Source: Aphidius gifuensis
Lineage: Eukaryota > Arthropoda > Insecta > Hymenoptera > Braconidae
Direction of reading: 5' to 3'
Length of the DNA: 64,000 bases
Assembly (NCBI RefSeq): GCF_014905175.1
Contig: NC_057790.1
Location: 2,170,001 to 2,234,000 of the forward strand
The notes beneath the pieces are model-generated. The model was not told the origin of the DNA. It searched no databases and saw nothing but the letters and a program-made list of their open reading frames with translations. Shown here in pieces: positions 54,201 through 64,000 of this stretch (position 1 is its first letter; each line of letters starts with the position of its first letter). The position numbers and the translations under genes are program-made.

Positions 54201-56528
54201 TTCCAAAGAACGTTAGCAAATTGTATGTCACCAGGATAAATTATTTTTTGAGCTTTTTAAAAATAAAAAATACGTGATGTTGGTGGTCAACCAAGCTTGA
54301 CGATATTGCATGTTCCAACTTTTTTTTTTTTTCAATTAAACATGACTTTAATTGAAAATAATGATGAGATAAAAAATAATTAAAACAAAACAACAATAGT
54401 TTACAATTAAATTGACAGAATAAATCAAAATATATATCCATTTATTGTTGGAATAATTTGATTGTTTAGTTGAACAATAATAAATAAAATTTACAGTCGA
54501 CTATGTTATTTAAACAAATATATCAAGACAACTTTGTATTCGTTCAAAAATAAATAACCATTGGGCATTGAGAGACTTTGCATCAAGATTGATCGGACAT
54601 ATTCAGTCACCGATGTAAATTGAAATTAAAAAAAAATATGACAAGAATATAAATTTTATAAAATAACCATTAATCATTGTATATGAAAGATAACTTAATC
54701 TTTCTTTGTAAAACATATTTTTGGCAAGTTCAATTTTGTAATAAGTAAGTCATATATATGCAGCAATATTGGAACAATTATTCGACCCTTTTGACAGTAA
54801 ATTTTGACAGGCAAACACCTGATATTAAAAGCGTAATACTGTTGGCAAAATAACAAGGGGTTGTGATAACACCCCTGAGTATTTAACTAAAAACAAAATA
54901 ATAACTAACAAACTCATTTTTGAGACTATAACATAAAAATTTAATCCTTTTTTTTTTTTGAAAAAATGCGTTAATATAAATTGTGTGAGTCTATTTTTTC
55001 ACACTATTAAAATCTCATCAAAGCTTTTAACTTGAATTATATGAAATTTTATGTAAATTGTTAATATTAAAAAGGAAATTTGATTTCTGTAATAAACTTG
55101 TTTGAAGGAAAAACAAAACAATTCACAAAGCATAATTAATATTATTTTGCTATATTCAACAAAGATTATGTTCATGTATTTATTGTAAATAAATTATTAG
55201 AATATTATTAATTCAAAGCTCATAAAATATCACTAAAGCTGGCAGATAATGACATGAAAATTTAAAAGACATATGATAGTATAAACTTGTCTCATTTATA
55301 CTGTCTTGTATATTTATTAAAATATATTAAAATGATAAATTATTCTTGGAGCTCAGAGTCCCAATACAATTTTCCATCTAACAACTTTTAATTTAACAAT
55401 ACAGAAACTATTTTTTTTACAAATATATAATTTTTTTAAAAAATTACGGGTTTATTTTATACAAAAGTTTGGCTATGGAGATGCATATAAATATATCTTA
55501 CAAAATGAACGTATTCAAATTTTGTATTTTATCTAGCTTCTGGTAGAATATTAAAACTTTGTTATTCTAAATTTTGCTCATTTATTTATTTATTTTTTTT
55601 GTTTTTGCTTTGACTTAACAATACAATGCACAAGTGTCTTAATTTAATGAAAAAAAAAATAAAAAACTTTTATCAAAAATGCTAAAGCTTTAAAATGGTT
55701 TAAGCTGGCTTAGGAAAAACAATTAAGTGTCAAGGAGGAAAAAAAAATGGAATGAAAATTCAAACTGTTCAGAATATACATAGGTATATTAGGAATAATA
55801 ATTTTAAAGGAAAAGAAGAAAGGAAAAAAAGGTATGATGCACGATCCACACGAACATTTGCTGTGGTTTGTTCAATAGACTTGGGTTTTCGCTAACCTTT
55901 AACTCTAATAGTTAAGGTAATTTTTTTAAATATCAACCTACCAAACTAAAAAAGGCAAACTAACTTCATTCCCCTTTTACAAACAAAACTTCTGACTTGA
56001 GATTTTTTTTTATTTTGCTAAACCCACGAAAACACCACAAAGCTACTTTTTGAATTTTTTTTTTTTTTTCTTTCTTTTTCACGAAAACAAAAAATAAAAA
56101 TATTTCCTAAAAGGCTCTTTTCACTTAACATATTTACATATATATACATAGAATCACATTGCTCTTCATATGCATAGAAGAAGTTGCTTTTTAATTAAAA
56201 ACCACGGTGATTGGAGGGCGGTTGATATGAAACTTTTTCGTAAACTTTTCCACATCTCTTCATTTTGTCTAATTTATTTTTTTTTTTCTTCTTTTTTTCT
56301 TTTCATTAGCATATTTTTCTTAATTTTTGAAAGTTTTTATCGTTCCTTTTTATCTTTATCGAGAAAAAAAAAATAATTATATATATCTCGAGTTCTTTTC
56401 ATTAATAAATATCTCAATACGAAAAACAAAGCTTGTAAGAAAAAAAATCAGGTAAGACAAAAATCTACGCACCATAATTCTTGTGATATTAAATTTAATT
56501 AACGATAAAAAATAAGCTCATTACATAA

Positions 56529-56668
56529 TTCAGTAGAACAAGTCAAGTATGCTGAATTTTTAACGTTCATTTTTTATAATTATATTTAATAATTTGACTT
56601 GAGAAAAATTTAATATGAAATTATATATTTCAGTAGTACAAGTCAAGCAGTGTCAGACGTAAAATTAT
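56529..56668 (+). repeat. Dispersed repeat, copy 2 (AGTACAAGTCAAGCAGTGTC family)
   Basis: Two units about 100 bp apart, with CAGTAGAACAAGTCAAG at 56531 and CAGTAGTACAAGTCAAG at 56631. The second unit is identical over 44 bp to the copy at 33291-33334. The intervening TTCATTTTTTATAATTATAT block (from 56566) matches copy 1 as well. This points to a small interspersed, partly tandem family, with no ends or target-site duplications that I could define. Confidence 0.8.
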
Positions 56669-57533
56669 CATCTTTTTTTTTTCACTTCTATTTGTATAAT
56701 AAATATTTACTTTTCATAATAAAAAATATTTAATAATTTGGCTTCGTTAAGATGTTTATAAATTAAATATAAATTTATTTATTTGAAAGAATAAAGAAAA
56801 AGATTAGAAATTATGTTTTCATGTGGTCAAGTAAAATCGACGTATATTTCACGATAACAGACAATACCAAAGTGCTGAAAGATATATAAGTTATATATAC
56901 TGGCATGAATTGTAGTTTTGCTTGCTCGACACACTTAGCTGTTGGAAAAAAATAAAATAAAAAAAACTTTCTCTTACGTGTATGGGGTTGTGGTAAAAAA
57001 ACGAAAGTTAAGATTAAACTTGTCAGGTCGTCACACAGATATACGGTGCGTATATTGGTAGTTGGTGGATTTTAACCTTACAAAATACAAAGTATATTTT
57101 TTTTCTCTATTATCTCAATGTTTATATGTATATATATATGGTTTGACCCAAGACGTTGTTGCTTTGCTTAGCAGCTATCTCAGAGTTAAGTCTGAATCAG
57201 TGTTTAGTGCTTTTAAATCAAGCTGCTATTCTAAGATTCAACCTGACTCCCGACACACCCGAGCACTTTTCCACTAACATTTTTTCCTTTAACTCACCAG
57301 CTATCTCTCTTTTATTTTTCTCTTAACTCTCTCTCTCTCTCTTTCTCTCTTTACATTTCTCAAATATATATAAATGTATATGTGTATGAAGATACGAGCA
57401 AGATGTAAAAGCACAACGAGACCACATTCAACCGTCTATATCTTGCACTCGCTGCTTCCATTTTCACTGAAACCTAAGGTACACACTAACATACATACAA
57501 TCACTGCCATTTTCACCACCGTCATATACACTC

Positions 57534-57561
57534 CTCTCTCTCTCTCTCTCTCTCTCTCTTC
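57534..57561. repeat. (CT)n microsatellite
   Basis: A CT/TC tract of about 28 bp. A shorter CT tract lies at about 57327-57350, so the 57.3-57.6 kb segment is pyrimidine-rich with C, unlike the pure T runs elsewhere. GAGA-type factors bind such repeats in insects, but use here is unknown. Confidence 0.9.
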
Positions 57562-57887
57562 CTCTCTATCTATTTACCAAAACTCCAAAAGCTTTTATAC
57601 TTATACAACTTAAATATATCTCAATATTTTTTATTTATCATAAATTATTTTGTTTTTTTTTTTTAAACCATTATACAAATAGATAATTTAAAAAATACTT
57701 ATTCAAAAACTCGATCAAATATGTATATGGCAATTAAAATAAAAAATAATAATGAAAAAGTAGTTTGCATCTCGACAAATATTCAAATAAACCCCATATT
57801 TCTTTTGAATCGATATTTACTACAACTCTGTCGATTTTTTTCTTCTGCTTCATTATTTTTTCATATTTTTTTTTTGTTCGTTTTTAG

Positions 57888-58004
57888 GTTGGCATAATAA
57901 TAGTGCGGACAAAATGTATCGAAGCGAATGCGTCGATCGTTTCAGAATTTATACGAGGCAGTCACAGCCCTCTCGTGCATATATCCTACTGTTTTGAGCA
58001 TGAG
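57888..58004 (+). other. Possible 39-codon exon-like segment on the plus strand
   Basis: A T-rich tract ending TTCGTTTTTAG is followed by a GC-richer open frame that reads VGIIIVRTKCIEANASIVSE and then FIRGSHSPLVHISYCFEHE, up to a GAG|GTATAT that could be a donor. The length is a multiple of three and the frame stays open for some way beyond. No homology is recognised and no partner exon was found, so this may be chance or a conserved noncoding element. Confidence 0.2.
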
Positions 58005-59233
58005 GTATATAAATTTTGTTACGACCACAACGAGCGTGTGTTGATATATATTATTTTAAAGTAATTTATTTATATTTTTTCAAAACTTCATTTGACATAC
58101 CTACTCGAATTTAAAAAACAAAATTAGATATTATAAACATTAATAGCAAATTGCCAGTGATAGCCCAAATAATTTTATGAACTTTAAAAAATTAAGTGTA
58201 TGGTTATGACAGATGTTGTTGGTTAATAACAACAAGTTTTATTTAATAATAATTTTATTATTATTATAAAATAAGAAATAATAATTTGGCTTTACTGTAG
58301 TTGGTCATAAACATTATATCATCATTGTATGATGATCATTGTTATCGCCATCATCATCAGATTGTAGATACATGTTTTAGCAAGATATTAGATATATGAA
58401 TATGACACTGTAACCAATGTAGGCTGTTCTTGGCGAGACCAACGTTAGTGCTATTCAACGTTTGATTAGCATATATAAAGCTATCACGACAAGTTTTCCA
58501 TTAACCTTACACCGAGAGAGAAATATATACCCTTAAAAAAAAAGGGCGTAGACTTTTGAAAGTTACTCTTACAATTTCATGCTTGTGTATATACAACGAC
58601 CGACCTTGCTTCACCTTTCTTTTACAATATACGCCCTCTTTATTGACAGTGTCTCTTGAGATGAATATCAAAAGTATTTATGGAATTCATTAATATATAT
58701 ATATATTTTTTTTTTCGTGAAAAAATGTTTATAGTAAGCTGGGAAATTTAATAATATTATATTTTAATATTTTTTTATTTAATATTCAAAAATCTGATGA
58801 AAAAAATTAAATGTAATTTCATCAACGAGATGCTCTTCTTTTCATTCGATAAGCTTGACAAGAAGCTGTAAAATAAATTAATTACCAGTACACGAAGATT
58901 CAGAAAATTTCAAGTATGCGTTATTATTATTATTTATTTTTTTCGTTTTCAAACAATTTCTTTTTTTTTTTTTGTTTTGGAAAATTCTGTGACTTTTTTT
59001 TTCACGTAAGCACTGTGAGCATATATATACACACTTTGTTGTTACTTGAACGATAGTGAGTGTCGTTGCACTTTAATTACTCGGGGTGAGTTTCAAGTGG
59101 AGAAGGAGAGAGAGAGAGAAGATCAAAGTGACATTCTCATACAGCACATGATGGAAGCCGCTCGTTGTAGTCGTCCGGCGTTTTGCTTCAAAACTTTTTT
59201 ATTTCTATTTTTTTTTTTTTTTTTTGAACAACC

Positions 59234-59320
59234 TTTAGGTCACACAACACGTCAGCTTGATCCTTGGTTACAATGTAAAAGTAGCCTTTGTCGTATTCGC
59301 GGTTCAACGGTCACTAGATT
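59234..59320 (-). other. Short coding-like open stretch in a GC-richer island
   Basis: Just after two in-frame stops the minus strand reads NREYDKGYFYIVTKDQADVL and then CDLKVVQ before running into an A run. The composition is balanced for this genome. The plus strand of the same island (59046-59333) is open too (95 codons, interrupted by a Phe run from T17). Neither product is recognised. Confidence 0.15.
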
Positions 59321-61208
59321 AATTTCCGGATAATCGTATAGGACGAAGGAAGACATGAGATTTCTTGATCCTGTTCACTCAACTGTGATACAAAATATCT
59401 GATAACGATTCTATTTATTTATTTTTTCTTTTTTATTACTCTTTATTCGTTGATTTTATTAATTTTCTTATTTTTATTTTACTTTTTTCGATATAAAAAA
59501 TTTCCAATTACATTTGCGAGTAATAACATTAAATTGAAATATAGTTGTAGTGGTTAATCTTATTAGTTTTTACACCTAGCTATATATTTTTCAATTTTTA
59601 TATTATTTAATTTTAACAAGATTAGATTTTATATTTCAAGAAAAATTAAATAAATAGCATTGTGAGATATATGTCTGAGACAGAATAATTGTTTAAATCG
59701 AAATTTCTCTACAATAAACTTTCAACAGTTAAAAGTCAAACGAGTATTTTACAAAACTCATCTGTACGTGCATATACAATCAAAAAGTTTTTAGCTGTTG
59801 AGTTTTGATAAACTCAAAATTACTCTATACAAAACTAAAAGTAGAAATGAATGTATGGTCATCTAATTTTGACAGTTATCGTTGAACAGTAATGCATAAC
59901 GTTTTCCTTTAGTTTCCGAAATATTTATTGCAATGTACATTGACATGTTGAAAGTAAGTTTCATACAAAATTGGTTTATACACATGATGTATACAAAACC
60001 GACAGAAATATATCCTAAAGCTCGACACAATCTAAATTTGAAAGTTTATTCAAGCAGCAATCAAAACTACTACTTTGTATATAATTTTGAATATTTTGTT
60101 TATTCCTATTGTCCATATTATATCCAATGAAATTCAATATTACGCATTTGAATACATCACAGTATATTATATGAAATTTTATAATAAAGAAAACCTTATA
60201 AATTGTTTTAATTAAATACAACATGTAAAATAATAGTTTATTTTTATTTATATTATTATAGATTTTAGATTATTTCAGTAACTGGTGAACCAAGTTTTTA
60301 ATTACAACTTAATAATGTAACACATTGTGGTGTCACCATCTACACGTATAATGGGTTACGCTTACGTAGTTTAACGTCAAGTTTTTCCAACCCCTATACA
60401 ACTACCACGATATAGCAATATATATTCACCCTAGTATATTTGCTTTTACATTTACCACTGACTCCTTATTCACCAGCCGTTACGCGAGTATATATATAAC
60501 GCATGTAAAATATCATCTTGGTTACCCAGGTAAATTTAAAATTTTTATCTCAATATTTTTTTCTCACCAGATTTATATAAATTTCATTTTATATATAATA
60601 ATTCTATTCTGATATAAATAGATGTGACAATTTTATGAGTGCTCTCAAATGCAACATCATCTTTTACTTTTAAAAATTGAAATGTGAGAATAAGGGTTTT
60701 TTTTTTTTTTTTTGCCCTTTGTTTCTTTTATTTTTGTGTATAATAAAAAAAAAATCAAGTCTATCAATTGGTGAGTAAATTTAAAAAAGTTGCTACAAGA
60801 AATAATAATATTTTTAAAAAATGTATATTCATGCTCATCCAGTGTGAAAAGCAGTCCAAAAGAAAATAATAGAAAAGAGAGTTGTGAAGCATGAAAATGA
60901 AATGAAAAAAAAAATATATATATATATATAATAAATCGAGCTTCACAGAGTATTCTTTCAAATGCAGATTCTGGACTTAACAAAAAGTATTCACCTTCTT
61001 TTATATATAATTCAATTTTTTTTGTATTTTTATTTTTATTGTTTTTTTTTTTTTTTAAATGTATTTCAGCCTCTTTCTTTCAAGTTTTTCATTCGTGTTA
61101 GTACTTCCATCGTTGAAAATATATAAAGTGTTATAGTTTTATAGCTCTTGGATTTTTTTTTATTTTTTTTATTATACCGTTGACTCGTTTTCTTGGGTAT
61201 CTGAGTTT

Positions 61209-61472
61209 TTGCATGGGTGTTGTATCAAGTTAAAAGTATATGAGTTGAAGGTTGACTCCCTGGACTACAAAGTTATCCTATCGTTGGTTGTAGAAACCGC
61301 CACCGGGCACCCGGTTGTTCGCGTTTCCTACGGGTACCTTTTATTTCCACTTAAAAGGCATTCATATTTAAAGCATCCGGGACTATTTCACCCTCTTGTT
61401 CCGTCAGTATTCTCTATACTTTTATGTATATATAAAAATTTATACTGTGCGAGTTTATCTAAAGTAATGTAA
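61209..61472 (+). other. GC-rich island with 87-codon open frame
   Basis: An island of roughly 61240-61400 stands out in G+C and contains ACCGGGCACCCGGT, a 6-bp-arm inverted repeat. The plus-strand frame reads MHGCCIKLKVYELKVDSLDY, VETATGHPVVRVSYGYLL and HPGLFHPLVPSVFS. It resembles no protein I know. The minus strand also carries a short frame (TRRKREQPGARWRFLQPTIG). It could be a regulatory or transposon-derived segment. Confidence 0.2.
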
Positions 61473-61518
61473 AATAGTAACTAAAGCACGACAAAGAAAC
61501 ATGCTATACTAAGTATAT

Positions 61519-61539
61519 AGTGTGTGTATGTGTGTGTGT
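61519..61539. repeat. (GT)n microsatellite
   Basis: A GT dinucleotide repeat with one interruption, downstream of the GC-rich island at 61.3 kb. Confidence 0.85.
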
Positions 61540-63218
61540 TGCTTTTTGAATTATAAAATGACCATGTATAAACTGAGTGTATTGTTGAATATCTATTTTT
61601 TTTTTTTTTTTTTTTTTAAATAAATAATAAAGTCGAATTATATCTATGTAAATAGTAATTTTTCATGTGGTTTCATGAAAATTATTTTAGTCTGTATACA
61701 TAATTTTTAATATGAAGAATAATTTACTGATGATGACGTTTTATTTAATATTTTACAAAGGCAAGAGGTTTGAAAGCTTTATAGTAAAATTGCTTTGTCT
61801 TTATAAAAATTATAAATGCTCTTGTTCTTAAATAAATTGAATAGAAGACTTTAAATTAATATGAAAATAATAAGCTTTTTTTCTATTACGAAGAAATTGT
61901 TATACGTACTATAAAAACTATAATATGTCGACTCAATGAAATATTTAAATGACTTGAAAAATTCAACAGAGATTACTTTGAGCCATCACGGAGACAGCTG
62001 ATGAATTGCTGAAGTGACAAGCCTTCAGACTTTCAGCAAATTTTGATAAATAAATTACGGTTTCTTACTGGTTTAAAAGACAGTTTCGAAACGGTCACAA
62101 TTTCAGCTTTTATTACTAAGATCTACGACAAATTGTGAATCTTTTTTTTCGGATTTAATTTCATCATAGTAAAACATCTCAATGCTTCATATAATAATTG
62201 TAATAATGATAATAAAATTTGATGTATATGTAAATAATTAAATTGATGAATTTTGACAATAGATTTTTATTATGAAAATTTGCATTAAAAAATATTTGAT
62301 GATCAATAAAATGTATTTGTTGTTATTTTGTAAGTATCTTGGCATTATTCCAAAAAATTCAAGCTTCAGAGTTAAGGAGGTCATGCAATCCCATTATCTC
62401 GACATAGTTCGGTTTGTATATTGTGGTAAATTACAAATTTTGATTAACAACAAGTCGAAACAAGAGTACCAAATGCAAGTGAGTTGTTGGAATGGGAATG
62501 ATGCCAGATTTTAACTTTGTCAATTTTACTCTCGACTAGTAACTTGAATATGTACTGAACAAGACGTATTTTCAATAAATAAACTACAAATTATTCTATA
62601 CCAATCTGTAATGTATATAATTAATTGGGAAATTCATACTTTCAGAATTAAAAAAAATTTAATTTTACTTGTATACGCAATAATTTTTTATAACAAAATA
62701 AATAAACGATGGCATTACGTTTCACCCTTTTTTTTTTTTTTTTGTAATAAATATTTAAAATACTTATCTACTCATTGCAGTATTGTATTTTTTTTTTTAT
62801 TATTCCAAAATAATTGAATAACATTCAAAAACTATCACTCGTATGTAAACTTTTTTAAAAATATTTTACAATCTCGTCATTCAACAAAAAAATAAAATTA
62901 TAAAAATTGTAAATTATTCAATTTTTTTTTCATTGCTAAATGCCTCTGCTGGTTATTTACTGATAAATTTTCAATTAAACGATTATACTAGCAAAAAAAT
63001 ATTTTTTATCAATTTAAATTATATATTTGTGCAATTTTACTGATATAAAACATTTCACGTGTCCTTTCATGAAAAAAAATTAAATAAATCAATCAATTTA
63101 TTTATTTTCATGATTTTATCAACAGAAAAAAAAAACGAAAATAATAATGATAGTGAATCGTAAAAATAATGAAAATGGTAAAAGCGATATTGGTGTTTAA
63201 ATTCAAGGTTGCAAACTG

Positions 63219-63389
63219 TCAACCGGCGTTAGTCGTTAACCCAACATTCGCATCCTGCTCTATTTTCGATTTTATATGCTGAGGCCATTTACAGTAAGGA
63301 TCTTCTAAATAATCTAGCCACCGGTAATGTTTTGTCCAAATGCATTGTATTTGTCTACAAAGTTTTTCTTGCAGATAAACTATTGGTTT
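63219..63389 (-). other. 56-residue stop-to-stop open frame, possible relic
   Basis: The minus strand, between TAG and TGA, reads KPIVYLQEKLCRQIQCIWTK, then HYRWLDYLEDPYCKWPQ and HIKSKIEQDANVGLTTNAG. There is no internal ATG that would give a sensible start and no strong splice sites around it. The mixed W, C, H and charged content looks like real protein rather than A/T noise. It may be a fragment of a transposon or a pseudogene, or an exon of an unseen gene. I cannot assign it to neuroligin. Confidence 0.3.
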
Positions 63390-63432
63390 CTATATCCACC
63401 GTGTAAATACATTTTACGGTATGTTTTTTACT

Positions 63433-63465
63433 TTATTTATTTTATTTATTTATTTATTTATTTAT
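63433..63465. repeat. (TTTA)n microsatellite
   Basis: A tetranucleotide repeat with one imperfect unit, just upstream on the minus strand of the 63219-63389 open frame. Confidence 0.85.
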
Positions 63466-64000
63466 AAAACTTATATACATAATCCTCCTGCAGTTTTAAA
63501 ATAAGATATTATAATAGAATTGTCATAATATTTTTATCGTTTGATTTATTGTGAATTTAAAAGCTTTTTATATGAATTTTCATGGCTTATCTAAGCACGT
63601 CGGACACATATATACATATGATATCATTTTAAAATATACATACATGCCTTATGATTAGCTAGCAAAAGGAAGCTTGCTATCTTCAGTGCATATATCTTTA
63701 GAAATACACACTATAGAGTCAGGTGACTGAGGAAACACGTAGATTTCTATGTCAAGCGTAAAGTACCTACAATAGAGTGTATATAAAAAATTGAAAAAAA
63801 TATTTTAAAAAAAGAATATGAAAAGACTGGCATTACTGAACTATCTTTCTCGAGAAGATAGTCAAACGAGGATATTTGAGACTTGAATCACACTTGACTT
63901 GCTGCAGAAATAGAGCCAACGTTTTGGTCGACACACGCCAGGATATCCTATTTTTTTTTCATTTTTTTTTTTTTTTAATCTATTCATTTTACTTATCGAG

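Larger units (their letters stand above)
42075..64000 (-). other. Upstream intron or 5' flank of neuroligin, at least 21.9 kb
   Basis: An AG acceptor next to 42074, at a codon interrupted after its first base, shows that another coding exon must exist upstream. I searched the minus strand by eye for the conserved neuroligin block that should end in a DCLYLN-type motif and did not find it. The first coding exon therefore probably lies beyond 64000. The stretch holds microsatellites, a dispersed repeat (56529-56668), a heat-shock-element-like motif (45382-45399) and several GC-richer islands with short open frames (57888-58004, 59234-59320, 61209-61472, 63219-63389). Whether it is intron or intergenic cannot be settled from the sequence. 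Confidence 0.75.

Noticed and set aside
60657..60983. 108-codon minus-strand open frame
   Set aside because: Rich in F, K and Y from homopolymers and a TA repeat, with no domain recognised.

Overview
This window is nuclear DNA from an animal, most likely an insect. It is very A+T-rich, packed with long A and T runs and microsatellites, and has no prokaryotic gene organisation. The only gene I can identify with confidence is a neuroligin on the minus strand. Neuroligin is a postsynaptic adhesion protein with an inactive cholinesterase-like ectodomain. Seven coding exons are visible, at 41721-42074, 38582-38891, 37832-38039, 36765-37028, 23294-23445, 14753-14877 and 1-154, in transcription order from high to low coordinate. 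The six junctions join in frame with GT donors and AG acceptors. The protein style is that of insect neuroligins. The extreme A+T content and large introns would suit a GC-poor insect such as a parasitoid wasp, but the species is an inference.

The exons encode about 521 whole codons of the ectodomain: the segment after the N-terminal part, the degenerate nucleophile elbow (GHGTG, with Gly where active esterases have Ser), the GVTTSEAL segment with the acidic position, the VHGEELPYIFG segment with the retained His, and the start of the C-terminal end of the ectodomain. The gene is incomplete at both ends. The signal peptide and first part of the cholinesterase-like fold must lie upstream, beyond 64000 or in an exon I did not recognise. 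The stalk, transmembrane helix and cytoplasmic tail lie beyond position 1.

The rest is intron or 5' flank. The four large introns or flanks measure about 14.6 kb, 8.4 kb, 13.3 kb and at least 21.9 kb. They hold a six-unit tandem array of about 142 bp followed by a GC-only-stem hairpin (23669-24637, possibly a Helitron-like remnant), a dispersed repeat family with copies at about 33.1-33.3 kb and 56.5-56.7 kb, an imperfect local duplication at 29.2-29.6 kb, a 28-bp palindrome at 32298, and a perfect four-unit heat-shock-element-like motif at 45382. A few GC-richer islands carry short open frames (36254-36496, 57888-58004, 59234-59320, 61209-61472, 63219-63389). These are the best candidates for unrecognised exons, conserved noncoding elements or transposon relics. 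Most other open frames are rich in Phe, Tyr, Ile and Leu because they read through T runs, and I treat them as chance.
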